Source of the DNA: Streptomyces justiciae
GTDB taxonomy: Bacteria; Actinomycetota; Actinomycetes; Streptomycetales; Streptomycetaceae
Direction: 5' to 3'
Length of the DNA stretch: 64,000 nt
Assembly: GCF_015163075.1 (NCBI RefSeq)
Contig: NZ_JADDXU010000029.1
Location: forward strand, 1 to 64,000
A model generated the notes under the pieces. That model was not told where the DNA came from and did no database searches. It was given only the letters and a program-made list of their open reading frames with translations. Position numbers and translations under genes: made by a program. Shown here piece by piece: positions 27,506 through 36,135 of the stretch (within the stretch, counting starts at the first letter, position 1; each line of letters begins with the position of its first letter).

Positions 27506-28324
27506 TCACTTCTTGGCGTAACGCGCCTTCAGCGCATTGCGCTTGTTGGTGCCCTCGGCGTTCTTGCCCTTCTCGATGATCACCAGGTTGTGGTAGAAGT
27601 GCACGCCCACGACGTTGAGGTCCGTGTAGCTGGGCTGGTAGTGCTCGTCCACGAACTCCTCGTAGTTGAGGCCGTCCGTCAGCCGCTTCAGCATCGCCAT
27701 GCTGGTGTTCGGGTCGTCGAGGTCCTCGCTGCCCATCCACTCCGGCCAGTACGACGACTGGGTGTCCTCGACGACGTAGATGCCGCCGTCCTTGAGGCGC
27801 GGGAAGAGCGTGGCGAACGTGGTCAGCACGTGCGGGGGGCGGTGGCTGCCGTCGTCGATGATGACGTCGAGGTCACCGATCTTGTCGGCGACGGCGTTCA
27901 GCGACGACGGGTCGGACTGGTCGCCGATGAACGTCGTGATGCGGTCCTCGTCGACATGGGACTTGTCCTGGATGTCCATGCCGAAGATCTGCGCCTTCGG
28001 GAAGAACGCCTTCCACATGCGCAGCGAGGCGCCGCCCTGGCCGGGTCGGTTGTAGCCGCCGATACCGATCTCCAGCAGGTTGAACTGCTCGTTCTTCAGG
28101 TGCTGGAGGTGCTTCTGGTAGTGCTGGGTGTAGCGGTGCGCGCCCCACTTGTCCGTCTTGAAGTGCACGGCGAGTTTGTTGAGGTCGTGGGAGATGGCGT
28201 CGAGCCCGGTGGGCTTCTTCTTGACCGGCTGGGGCGGCTGACCGGAGATACGTCGCTTCAACTGGCGCACGATACGCACGTTCTTCTCACCCAACACGTT
28301 CTTCACAGTTGTTCTGATCGACAT
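27506..28324 (-). CDS. MycE/TylF-like class I SAM-dependent methyltransferase
   Basis: The 272-residue product resembles the metal-dependent sugar O-methyltransferase group. The SAM-binding motif is LLEIGIGGYNRPGQGG (about residue 83), followed by FGMDIQDKS and the acidic DVIIDDGSH, with the catalytic His and metal-binding DD typical of MycE-like enzymes, and IYVVEDTQSSYW. The start ATG at 28324 is used; an in-frame TTG seven codons upstream begins inside the likely AAAGGA ribosome site. It sits immediately downstream of rfbA-rfbB, so methylation of a dTDP-derived deoxysugar in a surface glycan or glycolipid is the natural inference. Confidence 0.84.
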   Translation of the reverse strand: MSIRTTVKNVLGEKNVRIVRQLKRRISGQPPQPVKKKPTGLDAISHDLNKLAVHFKTDKWGAHRYTQHYQKHLQHLKNEQFNLLEIGIGGYNRPGQGGASLRMWKAFFPKAQIFGMDIQDKSHVDEDRITTFIGDQSDPSSLNAVADKIGDLDVIIDDGSHRPPHVLTTFATLFPRLKDGGIYVVEDTQSSYWPEWMGSEDLDDPNTSMAMLKRLTDGLNYEEFVDEHYQPSYTDLNVVGVHFYHNLVIIEKGKNAEGTNKRNALKARYAKK

Positions 28325-28366
28325 GGCTCGACGAGGTCCTTTCAAAGGTGAACGGTCGGATGGTGC

Positions 28367-29341
28367 TCAGTGCGGGGTGACGCGTCGCTTGAGCGGCTCC
28401 CACCAGCTGCGGTGGGCGCGGTACCAGGCGACGGTGTCGGCGAGGCCGGTGGCGAAGTCGTGCCGGGGCGCGTAGCCGAGTTCGGTGCGGATCTTGGTCC
28501 AGTCGACGGAGTAGCGCAGGTCGTGGCCCTTGCGGTCCTCGACGTACTCGACCATGTCCCAGCCGGCGCCGCACGCTTGGAGGAGCAGCCCGGTGAGTTC
28601 CTTGTTGCTCAGTTCGGTGCCGCCGCCGATGTTGTAGACCTCGCCGGCCCGGCCCGCGGTGCGCACGAGGTCAACGCCCTGGCAGTGGTCGTCGACGTGC
28701 AGCCAGTCGCGGACGTTGCGGCCGTCGCCGTACAGCGGGACGTTCCTGCCGTCGAGGAGGTGGGTGATGAAGAGCGGGATCACCTTCTCCGGGAACTGGT
28801 GCGGCCCGTAGTTGTTGGAGCAGCGGGTGACGCGGACGTCCAGGCCGTGGGTGCGGTGGTAGGCCAGGGCGAGCAGGTCGGAGGAGGCCTTGGAGGCGGA
28901 GTACGGCGAGTTGGGCGCGAGGGGGTGCGTCTCGGGCCAGGAGCCCTCGTCGATGGAGCCGTAGACCTCGTCGGTGGAGACGTGCACGAACGGGCCGGTG
29001 CCGTGCCTGAGGGCGGCGTCCAGCAGGGTCTGGGTGCCGACCACGTTGGTGAGCACGAAGTCGCCGGCGCCGGCGATCGACCGGTCCACATGGGACTCGG
29101 CGGCGAAGTGCACGACCTGGTCCGCGTCGGCCACCAGCTTGTCGACCAGCTCCGCGTCCCGGATGTCGCCCTGCACGAACTCCAGGCGGGGGTGCTCGAG
29201 TTCGAGGTTGTCCAGGGTGCCGGCGTAGGTGAGCTTGTCCAGCACGGTGATCCGGGACGCGTCGGAGTCCGCCGAGGCCAGGAGCCTGCGCACGTACTGG
29301 GAGCCGATGAAGCCGGCGGCGCCGGTGACGAGGAGGTTCAT
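28367..29341 (-). CDS. rfbB: dTDP-glucose 4,6-dehydratase
   Basis: This 324-residue extended SDR enzyme converts dTDP-glucose to dTDP-4-keto-6-deoxyglucose. Motifs include the NAD-binding TGAAGFIGSQYVR at the N-terminus, HFAAESHVDRS, VSTDEVYGS (Thr, Asp and Glu of the active site) and the YSASK catalytic tyrosine-lysine pair. The length is normal. Its ATG overlaps the stop of rfbA (ATGA), so the two enzymes are made together and the intermediate can pass directly. rfbC and rfbD, needed for rhamnose, are not in the window. Confidence 0.95.
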   Translation of the reverse strand: MNLLVTGAAGFIGSQYVRRLLASADSDASRITVLDKLTYAGTLDNLELEHPRLEFVQGDIRDAELVDKLVADADQVVHFAAESHVDRSIAGAGDFVLTNVVGTQTLLDAALRHGTGPFVHVSTDEVYGSIDEGSWPETHPLAPNSPYSASKASSDLLALAYHRTHGLDVRVTRCSNNYGPHQFPEKVIPLFITHLLDGRNVPLYGDGRNVRDWLHVDDHCQGVDLVRTAGRAGEVYNIGGGTELSNKELTGLLLQACGAGWDMVEYVEDRKGHDLRYSVDWTKIRTELGYAPRHDFATGLADTVAWYRAHRSWWEPLKRRVTPH

Positions 29342-30405
29342 GAACGGATCTGCACCTTGCTGTGGTCTCCGAGCACTAGGCGGTGGGCAGCGGGCATACC
29401 GGTCGTCGGGGTCACCTCGACGTGACGGCCGATGAGGGAGGACTCTATACGTCCCACGCCCCGGATCGAGGAGTCCCGCAGCACGATGGAGAACTCCAAC
29501 TCGCTGTCGGTGACACGGCAGTTCTCGGCGACCGAGGTGAAGGGGCCGACGTAGGAGTCCTCGACGACCGTGCCGGAGCCGATGATCACGGGTCCGACGA
29601 TGCGGGAGTTGACGATCCGCGCGCCTTCTTCGAGGACGACCCGGCCGACCAGCTCGGAGCATTCGTCCACCTCGCCGTCGATGCGGTGCGCGACGGTCTC
29701 CAGGACGGTGCGGTTGACCTCCAGCATGTCGGTGACGTTGCCGGTGTCCTTCCAGTAGCCCTTGATCACCGTGGAGCGGACGTCGGCGCGTTCGTCGATG
29801 AGGTGCTGGATGGCGTGGGTGATCTCCAGCTCGCCGCGCCAGGACGGGGCGATGGCCCGGACCGCGCCGTGGATGACGGGCGTGAACAGGTAGACGCCGA
29901 CCAGGGCGAGATCGCTCTTGGGGGTCTCCGGCTTCTCCTCCAGGCCGATCACCTGGCCCGCGGCGTCGAGTTCGGCGACACCGAAGGCGCGCGGGTCGGG
30001 GACGTGGGTGAGGAGGATCTGCGCGTCGGGGCGGTGGGTGCGGAACTCGTCGACGAGGGCGGCGATGCCGCCGACGATGAAGTTGTCGCCGAGGTACATC
30101 ACGAAGTCGTCGTCGCCGAGGAACTCCCGGGCGATCAGCACCGCGTGGGCCAGGCCGAGGGGGCGTTCCTGGGGGATGTAGGTGACCTCCAGGCCGAACT
30201 TCGAGCCGTCGCCGACCGCTTCCTCGATCTCGGCGGCCGTGTCCCCGACGATCACGCCGACTTCGGTGATCCCGGCGGCCGCGATGGACTCCAGGCCGTA
30301 GAACAGGACGGGCTTGTTGGCCACGGGAACGAGTTGTTTGGCCGAGGTGTGGGTGATCGGCCTCAAACGCGTTCCGGCGCCACCAGACAGGACGAGAGCC
30401 TTCAT
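29338..30405 (-). CDS. rfbA: Glucose-1-phosphate thymidylyltransferase, long form
   Basis: The 355-residue nucleotidyltransferase makes dTDP-glucose from glucose-1-phosphate and dTTP. The pyrophosphorylase signature LSGGAGTRLRPIT opens the protein, with KQLVPVANKPV and YLGDNFI (catalytic Asp) following. Unlike the 290-residue enteric form it carries a C-terminal left-handed beta-helix (about residues 245-340, repeated VxxSRIVGPVIIG-type hexads), as in the StrD-type long forms of actinomycetes. The ATG is preceded by AAGGTGA. It is the first gene of the rfbA-rfbB-methyltransferase run. Confidence 0.94.
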   Translation of the reverse strand: MKALVLSGGAGTRLRPITHTSAKQLVPVANKPVLFYGLESIAAAGITEVGVIVGDTAAEIEEAVGDGSKFGLEVTYIPQERPLGLAHAVLIAREFLGDDDFVMYLGDNFIVGGIAALVDEFRTHRPDAQILLTHVPDPRAFGVAELDAAGQVIGLEEKPETPKSDLALVGVYLFTPVIHGAVRAIAPSWRGELEITHAIQHLIDERADVRSTVIKGYWKDTGNVTDMLEVNRTVLETVAHRIDGEVDECSELVGRVVLEEGARIVNSRIVGPVIIGSGTVVEDSYVGPFTSVAENCRVTDSELEFSIVLRDSSIRGVGRIESSLIGRHVEVTPTTGMPAAHRLVLGDHSKVQIRS

Positions 30406-30546
30406 CTGGTTCACCTTAGTCCCGTTCACCCGTTGCCGACCGTGCGCGGTGCGGCTTGCCTGCCACGAAAAGGCCGAGGTGGCGCGGGGTGGATTCGATC
30501 GACCGGCGCCGTGCGCGATCGGTTCACGGTGCACTCGTACGAGTGG

Positions 30547-32994
30547 TCACAGCGTGACCTCGCTCCACACCTGTTTGCCGCCGCTGACCGGTACGGTGCC
30601 CCAGGCCGCCGACATGGCTTCGACCAGCAGGATGCCGCGACCGCCGGTGGCCTCCCAGCCGATGCTGGTCGGCTTGACCGGGGTGCGGGGCGAGGCGTCG
30701 GCGACGGCGACGCGCAGCCGGTGGTTGACCAGGGTGAGGTCGAGGCGGACCCGGCCGTCGGTGTGCACGAGGGCGTTGGTGACGAGTTCGGAGACGATGA
30801 GCAGGACGGCGTCCTGGGCGTCGGCGGGCACGTTCCAGGAGCGCAGGGTGCGCCGGGTGAAGCGGCGGGCGTGGCCGACGGCCTGCGGGACCCGCCACAC
30901 CGTCCAGTTCTCGCGCAGCGGGTGGGAGGCCATCCCGTCGTAGCGCACGAGGAGCAGGGCGACGTCGTCGCTGCGGCGGGCGTTGCCGAGCAGGGCGTCG
31001 GCGACGAGGCCGAGGTGGGCGGGGTCGGAGGCGGACAGGCCCTGGGCGAGGCGGTCCATGCCCTCGTCGATGTCGGCGTCGGCGGACTCCACGAGACCGT
31101 CGGTGGCCAGCGCGATCAGGGTGCCGGGCCGCAGCCGCAGCGGGGTCATCGGGAAGTCCGCCTGGGCGACCACGCCGAGCGGCGGCCCGCCCTCGGTCTC
31201 GGTGATCTCGGTGGTGCCGTCCGGGTGCCGCAGCACCGGCGGGAGGTGGCCGGCCCGGACGCACCAGGCGGAGCCCTCCTCCATGTCGAGGTCGACGTAG
31301 GCGCAGGTGGCGAAGAGGTCGGTCTCCATGTCCGTCAGGAGCCGGTTGGCGTGGGAGACGACGACGTCCGGCGGGTGGCCCTCGACGGCGTAGGCGCGCA
31401 GGGCGGTGCGCATCTGGCCCATGAGGGTGGCGGCGCCGGCGCTGTGGCCCTGGACGTCGCCGATGACGAGGGCGACGTGGTTGTCGGGCAGCGGGATCAC
31501 GTCGTACCAGTCGCCGCCGAGCTCCAGTCCGGCCGTGCTCGGCAGATAGCGGGCGACGGCGACCGCGCCGGGGAGCTTGGGCAGCCGGCGGGGCAGCAGC
31601 TGCCGCTGGAGCATGCCGACGAGCTCGTGTTCGGCGTCGAAGGCGTGGGCCCGCATCAGGGCCTGTCCGGCGAGCCCGGCGGAGGCGGTGAGCAGGGCGC
31701 GTTCGTCGGGGCCGAACTCGTGCGGGGTGTCCCAGCCGATCAGACAGGCGCCGGCCATGCGTCCCGCGGCGGGCAGGGGGAGGACGGCGAGGCCTCCGGG
31801 GCCGACGTCGGCGAGGGCTGGCTCCAGGGCGGTGCCCGCGGGCCAGATCTGGGCGCGGCCCTCGCTCAGGGCGGCGGCGAGGGTGGGCATGGCGCGCACG
31901 GGGGCGTCGGGCCACTCGGTACGCCATTCCAGGCGCCACAGCTCGGGCCAGGACTCGGGGTCGGGCGGGTCGAGGACGGTGACGACGAGCCGGTCGTTCT
32001 CCAGCTCGGCCAGCGCGATCCGGTCGGCCCGCAGCGGCTTGCGCAGGGCGGAGACGACGGCCTGGCTGACGTCACGGACGGTGCCCGCAGTGGCCAGCGC
32101 GGCGGCCAGCCGCTGGACGCGGGCCACGTCGGTGACGTCGGAGCGCAGGGTGGAGGCGTCGGCGACGGTGCCGACGAGGCGGGCGGGGCGGCCCTCGCCG
32201 CCGGGCAGCAGCCGGCCGCGCAGTCTGAGCCACTTGGGTGGCCCGGTGGGCTGCAGGGCCCGGAACTCCAGCTCGCGGTCGCCGAGGGACATGTGGTCGG
32301 CCTCGGTGACGGACATCAGCGAGGGCAGGTCCTCGGGCACGGTGAGCGCCAGCAGGGTCTCCACGCGCCCGTCGAAGTCCTCCCTGCGCATCGCGAACAG
32401 GTCCAGGATGTCGTCGCCGACCTCGATGCGGCCGGTGTCCAGGGCGAGACTGAACGCGCCCGCGGGCAGTTCCCCGCCCTCGGCGGCCGCGGCCGGGGCG
32501 GGGCAGGCCACGGCGTCGGCGAGGAGCTCCAGGCACTTGCGGTCGTCGGTGTCGAAGCCGTCGGGGCGCTCGCTCACGGCGAGGAGACAGCCTCCGCCGT
32601 CGCGGCGGGCGGGCAGGGCCGCCAGATGGAAGTCCCGGGACGGCAGGCGCCGCGCCTCGGCGCCCTCGGCAAGCTCCTCCGGGCCGAGCCAGGCCGACCG
32701 CCCGCTGCGGTGCGCGTCGGCCACCGGGGAGCCGCCGGCCAGGGGGTAGGCGTCCCGCAGTCCGTACAGGGTGCGGGGCACCCCGGCCGCGTCCACGAGG
32801 CAGAGCAGCTCGCCGTCCTCGCTCGGGGCGTACACGGCGGCGAAGGACGCCCTGGCGAAAACGAGCACCTGTTCGAGGACGCTCCGCAGCCGTTCGGGTG
32901 AGTCGGGACCGGCCGTGAGCGCTTTGAGGGCAACTTCGGCACGCAGCGTTCTCGTTCTGCGTCCCGCAGCTCCCTCACTGACCACGTCCGCCAT
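30547..32994 (-). CDS. SpoIIE-type PP2C phosphatase with GAF/PAS sensors and C-terminal anti-sigma-like ATPase
   Basis: The 815-residue cytoplasmic signalling protein has, in order, a GAF-like domain (about 30-170), a PAS domain (about 180-300), a second GAF domain (about 305-455), a SpoIIE PP2C phosphatase (about 475-670) with metal-binding motifs LGGDWYDV, VIGDVQGHSAG and LATDGLVES, and a HATPase_c kinase-like domain (about 690-815) with SELVTNALVHTDG and GRGILLV. Such proteins switch partner-sigma pathways by both phosphorylating and dephosphorylating anti-anti-sigma factors. The ATG at 32994 has no clear ribosome site. It is divergent from ramC, so it may share developmental regulation. 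Confidence 0.88.
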   Translation of the reverse strand: MADVVSEGAAGRRTRTLRAEVALKALTAGPDSPERLRSVLEQVLVFARASFAAVYAPSEDGELLCLVDAAGVPRTLYGLRDAYPLAGGSPVADAHRSGRSAWLGPEELAEGAEARRLPSRDFHLAALPARRDGGGCLLAVSERPDGFDTDDRKCLELLADAVACPAPAAAAEGGELPAGAFSLALDTGRIEVGDDILDLFAMRREDFDGRVETLLALTVPEDLPSLMSVTEADHMSLGDRELEFRALQPTGPPKWLRLRGRLLPGGEGRPARLVGTVADASTLRSDVTDVARVQRLAAALATAGTVRDVSQAVVSALRKPLRADRIALAELENDRLVVTVLDPPDPESWPELWRLEWRTEWPDAPVRAMPTLAAALSEGRAQIWPAGTALEPALADVGPGGLAVLPLPAAGRMAGACLIGWDTPHEFGPDERALLTASAGLAGQALMRAHAFDAEHELVGMLQRQLLPRRLPKLPGAVAVARYLPSTAGLELGGDWYDVIPLPDNHVALVIGDVQGHSAGAATLMGQMRTALRAYAVEGHPPDVVVSHANRLLTDMETDLFATCAYVDLDMEEGSAWCVRAGHLPPVLRHPDGTTEITETEGGPPLGVVAQADFPMTPLRLRPGTLIALATDGLVESADADIDEGMDRLAQGLSASDPAHLGLVADALLGNARRSDDVALLLVRYDGMASHPLRENWTVWRVPQAVGHARRFTRRTLRSWNVPADAQDAVLLIVSELVTNALVHTDGRVRLDLTLVNHRLRVAVADASPRTPVKPTSIGWEATGGRGILLVEAMSAAWGTVPVSGGKQVWSEVTL

Positions 32995-33192
32995 TACAGC
33001 GCTTATGAGGCACGTGCGCAGCCCCTGTGACCGTTCCGTGGAGTGTCTGCGGGGGTGACACGGGGGTCGGGATCGAAAGTCGCCGAACAAGTCTTTACGC
33101 ATGCGTTCCGCACGGTGATCTCGTGACAGCGGTGACTGTCCGTGGCCGCCGCGCCCGCTGGAAGCTCGATGCCGGGCCAAGGAGGGGGAGGC

Positions 33193-35790
33193 ATGGACAA
33201 GCGGTACGAGGTGTACGCGCTCGCCGACCGGCACTTCTACGACACGCCGGACCGGCTGTCCGCGGGAGCGCGCCAGGCGGCACCCCTGTTCGAGGCGGCG
33301 CGGCGCGAGGTGCCGGCCGGCTGGGACGCGGCGCGCATCGGCGACTGGCTGACGCTGACGCCCCTCGGCCCGGACGGCGGGCCGGTGGCCGGTCCGGCGC
33401 AGGGCTGGAAGGTCCACGCCTCGGCCACCCGGGCGAACGCGGAGCGGATCGCGGCGATCGTCTGGGACTACTGCGTGCCGCGCCGTATCCCGTTCAAGTT
33501 CGTGCCGGGACCGCATCTGCTGCATCTGCGGAACACCAAGTACGCGGCCCGCGACAGCAGCGGCAAGTTCGTCACCCTGTACCCGGCCGACGAGGAGCAG
33601 CTGCACACGGTGCTGCGCGAGCTGGGCAGGCTCCTGGAGGGGTTCGAGGGGCCATACATCCTGACCGACCTGCGCTGGGGCGACGGGCCGCTCTACGTCC
33701 GCTACGGGGCGTTCGCACGCCAGTTCGTGGTCGACGAGCGGGGCTCGCTGGTGCCGGCGGTGCGGGACGGCGCGGGCACCCTGGTGCCGGACCGCAGGGC
33801 GCCGTCCTTCCAGGTCCCGGAGTGGGTGACGCTGCCCGCCTTCCTGGCCCCGCATCTGGCGGCGCGGAACACCACGACGGTGGGCGAGCTGCCGTACCGG
33901 ATCGAGAAGGCGCTGCATTTCTCCAACGGCGGCGGGGTCTACTCGGGCACCGACACCCGGGACGGCAGCAGAGTCGTCCTCAAGGAGGGCCGGCCGCACG
34001 CGGGCCTCGCCGCGGACGGGGCGGACGCGATCGCCCGGCTGGAGCGCGAGAAGGACGCGCTGGAGCGGGTGGCGGGGACGGGCGTGGTGCCGGAGGTGCG
34101 GGACTGGTTCACGCTCGGCGACCACCGGTTCCTGGTCATGGAGTTCCTCGAGGGGCGCCCGCTGAACTCGTTCTTCGCCGAGCGGCACCCGCTGCTCACC
34201 CCCGACCCCGACCCGCGGGCGGTGGCCGACTACACCGCCTGGGCGCTGCGTATCCACGCCGGTGTCGAGCGGGCGGTGGCGGCGATCCACGCGCGCGGGA
34301 TCGTCTTCAACGACCTGCACGTCTTCAACATCATGGTCGGGCCCGACGGGGAGTCGGTGTCCCTGCTCGACTTCGAGGCCGCCGCGCCGATCGACGAGCA
34401 GGGCCGCCAGGTCGTCGCGCATCCCGGCTTCTTCGCCCCGCCGGACCGCACGGGCGCCGACGTCGACCGTTACGCGCTGGCGTGTCTGCGGATCGCTCTG
34501 TTCCTGCCCGTCACCACGCTTTTCGTGGTCGACCGCGGCAAGGCGGCCCATCTGGCGGAGGTGATCCTCCGTCAGTTCCCGGACGTGCCGAAGGAGTTCC
34601 TGGACGAGGCGGTCGCGGAGATCACCCGGGACACCGGATCGTCGGCGCCCGCATTGGTCAAACCTTTCGTCGAGCCCGCCGACTGGCCCTACAGCCGCGA
34701 CTCCATGGTGAAGGCGATCCTCGCCTCGGCCACCCCGGAGCGCGACGACCGGCTCTTCCCGGGCGACATCACCCAGTTCAACGACGGCGGCGGACTCGGC
34801 CTCGCGCACGGCGCGGCCGGCGTGCTCCACGCACTGGACGCGGTCGGCGCGGAACGGTACGAGGAGGGCGAGCGCTGGCTGCTGGCCCGTACCGCGCCCC
34901 CGCCGACGGGCACCCCGCTCGGGCTGTACGACGGGCTCGCGGGCGTCGCCCACGTCCTGGACCGGCTCGGCCACCGGCAGCGCGCCCTCGACCTGGTCGG
35001 CTCGATCCTCGCCGAACGCTGGCAGAACCTCTCCTCCGACCTGCACGGCGGGCTGGCCGGCCTGGGCCTGGTCCTCGCCGAACTCGCCCGTACGACCGGT
35101 GAGTCGGAGCTGCGGGAGCGTGCCGCGGAGGCCGCCGACATCCTCGTACGACGTCTCGGGGAACCCCTTCCCGACGGCACCCGGCGGCGCCGGGCCGGGC
35201 TGTTGCGCGGGGCGAGCGGGCCCGCGCTGTTCCTGCTGCGGGAGTACGAACGCACCGGTGAGGAGCGGCTGTTGAAGGCGGCCGGGACGGCGTTGCAGCG
35301 GGACCTCGACGTCTGTGTGACGCACCCGAACGGGTCGCTGGAGGTCGACGAGGGGTGGCGGACGCTGCCGTACCTCGGCGAGGGGAGCGCGGGCGTCGGG
35401 ATGGTGCTGGACGACTATCTCGCCCACACGGGTGGCGAGTTGGCGGACGTCCGGGCCGGCATCCTCACCGCGGCCACCTTCCGCTTCTATGTGCAACCGG
35501 GTCTCTTCCAGGGCCGGGCCGGGCTGATCCTGCATCTCGCCCGTACCTCGACGCCCGGAGCCAGGGACCGGCTCGCCGGGCAGATCGACGGGCTCGGCTG
35601 GTTCTCCATGTCCTACCAGGGCCAACTGGCCTTCCCCGGACACCAGATGATGCGGCTGTCGATGGACCTGGGCACCGGCACGGCCGGCTGCCTGCTCGCG
35701 CTCGGCGCGGCCCTCGACGCCGGGGCGGACACGCATCTGCCCTTCCTGCCGCCGCTCGGGCGGCCCCCACAGCGCGGTTCCGCGAGCTGA
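33193..35790 (+). CDS. ramC: Class III lanthipeptide synthetase (RamC-type LanKC)
   Basis: The 865-residue enzyme phosphorylates, eliminates and cyclises Ser/Cys in the RamS precursor. The N-terminal lyase-like region (1-220) leads into a Ser/Thr kinase domain (about 235-510) with catalytic NDLHVFNIMV and LLDFEAA in place of HRD and DFG. The C-terminal LanC-like domain (about 530-865) retains LHGGLAGLGL and GEGSAGVGM but no Cys-His zinc site, as expected for class III. The ATG at 193 of the 33-kb block follows a strong GGAGGGGGAGG. It heads the operon ramC-ramS-ramA-ramB, probably activated by RamR from the 198-bp divergent promoter region. Confidence 0.93.
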   Translation: MDKRYEVYALADRHFYDTPDRLSAGARQAAPLFEAARREVPAGWDAARIGDWLTLTPLGPDGGPVAGPAQGWKVHASATRANAERIAAIVWDYCVPRRIPFKFVPGPHLLHLRNTKYAARDSSGKFVTLYPADEEQLHTVLRELGRLLEGFEGPYILTDLRWGDGPLYVRYGAFARQFVVDERGSLVPAVRDGAGTLVPDRRAPSFQVPEWVTLPAFLAPHLAARNTTTVGELPYRIEKALHFSNGGGVYSGTDTRDGSRVVLKEGRPHAGLAADGADAIARLEREKDALERVAGTGVVPEVRDWFTLGDHRFLVMEFLEGRPLNSFFAERHPLLTPDPDPRAVADYTAWALRIHAGVERAVAAIHARGIVFNDLHVFNIMVGPDGESVSLLDFEAAAPIDEQGRQVVAHPGFFAPPDRTGADVDRYALACLRIALFLPVTTLFVVDRGKAAHLAEVILRQFPDVPKEFLDEAVAEITRDTGSSAPALVKPFVEPADWPYSRDSMVKAILASATPERDDRLFPGDITQFNDGGGLGLAHGAAGVLHALDAVGAERYEEGERWLLARTAPPPTGTPLGLYDGLAGVAHVLDRLGHRQRALDLVGSILAERWQNLSSDLHGGLAGLGLVLAELARTTGESELRERAAEAADILVRRLGEPLPDGTRRRRAGLLRGASGPALFLLREYERTGEERLLKAAGTALQRDLDVCVTHPNGSLEVDEGWRTLPYLGEGSAGVGMVLDDYLAHTGGELADVRAGILTAATFRFYVQPGLFQGRAGLILHLARTSTPGARDRLAGQIDGLGWFSMSYQGQLAFPGHQMMRLSMDLGTGTAGCLLALGAALDAGADTHLPFLPPLGRPPQRGSAS

Positions 35791-35851
35791 CGGAGCCGTG
35801 ATCCGACCCCGTCCCCACGGGTGACGACAACACCGAAGAGAGGAAACCGAC

Positions 35852-35968
35852 ATGGCACTTCTCGACCTGCAGACGATGGAAGCCGACGAGACGACGGGCG
35901 GCGGCGGGGTCAGCAGCCTCAGCCTGCTGTCCTGCATCAGCGCCGCGAGCATCACGCTCTGTCTCTGA
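35852..35968 (+). CDS. ramS: SapB-like class III lanthipeptide precursor (RamS-like)
   Basis: This 38-residue peptide is encoded 61 bp after ramC with an AGAGG ribosome site. The leader has the class III box LLDLQ at residues 3-7. The core contains two perfect SxxSxxxC motifs: Ser21/Ser24/Cys28 and Ser30/Ser33/Cys37, which match ring for ring those of S. coelicolor RamS although the flanking residues differ (GGGG linker at 16-19, Leu38 at the end). Modified and trimmed, it should give an amphiphilic SapB-type peptide with two lanthionine or labionin rings that lowers water surface tension so aerial hyphae can rise. Confidence 0.93.
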   Translation: MALLDLQTMEADETTGGGGVSSLSLLSCISAASITLCL

Positions 35969-35990
35969 CGAGCGCCGCGCGTCCAGGGCT

Positions 35991-36028
35991 CCGGGCGGTT
36001 CCGCTCCCGCGAGGGAGGGGCCGCCCGG
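35991..36028 (+). terminator. Hairpin between ramS and ramA (attenuator-like)
   Basis: CCGGGCGG (35991-35998) pairs with 36021-36028, and CTCCC (36004-36008) with GGGAG (36013-36017), giving an interrupted stem-loop 23 bp after the ramS stop. It would allow more ramC-ramS transcript than transporter transcript. Function is inferred. Confidence 0.5.
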
Positions 36029-36135
36029 GGTCCGCGCCTCACAGGAGCGGACCCGGACCGGACCCGCGGGCCGCAGCTCACAGGACAGGACTGCACCGGT
36101 CTCGGGGGGTTCCGCACGTCGCAGGGAAGGGCCGT

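Noticed and set aside
28367..30405. Complete dTDP-rhamnose pathway
   Set aside because: Only rfbA and rfbB are present; no epimerase or reductase gene follows, and the third gene is a methyltransferase.
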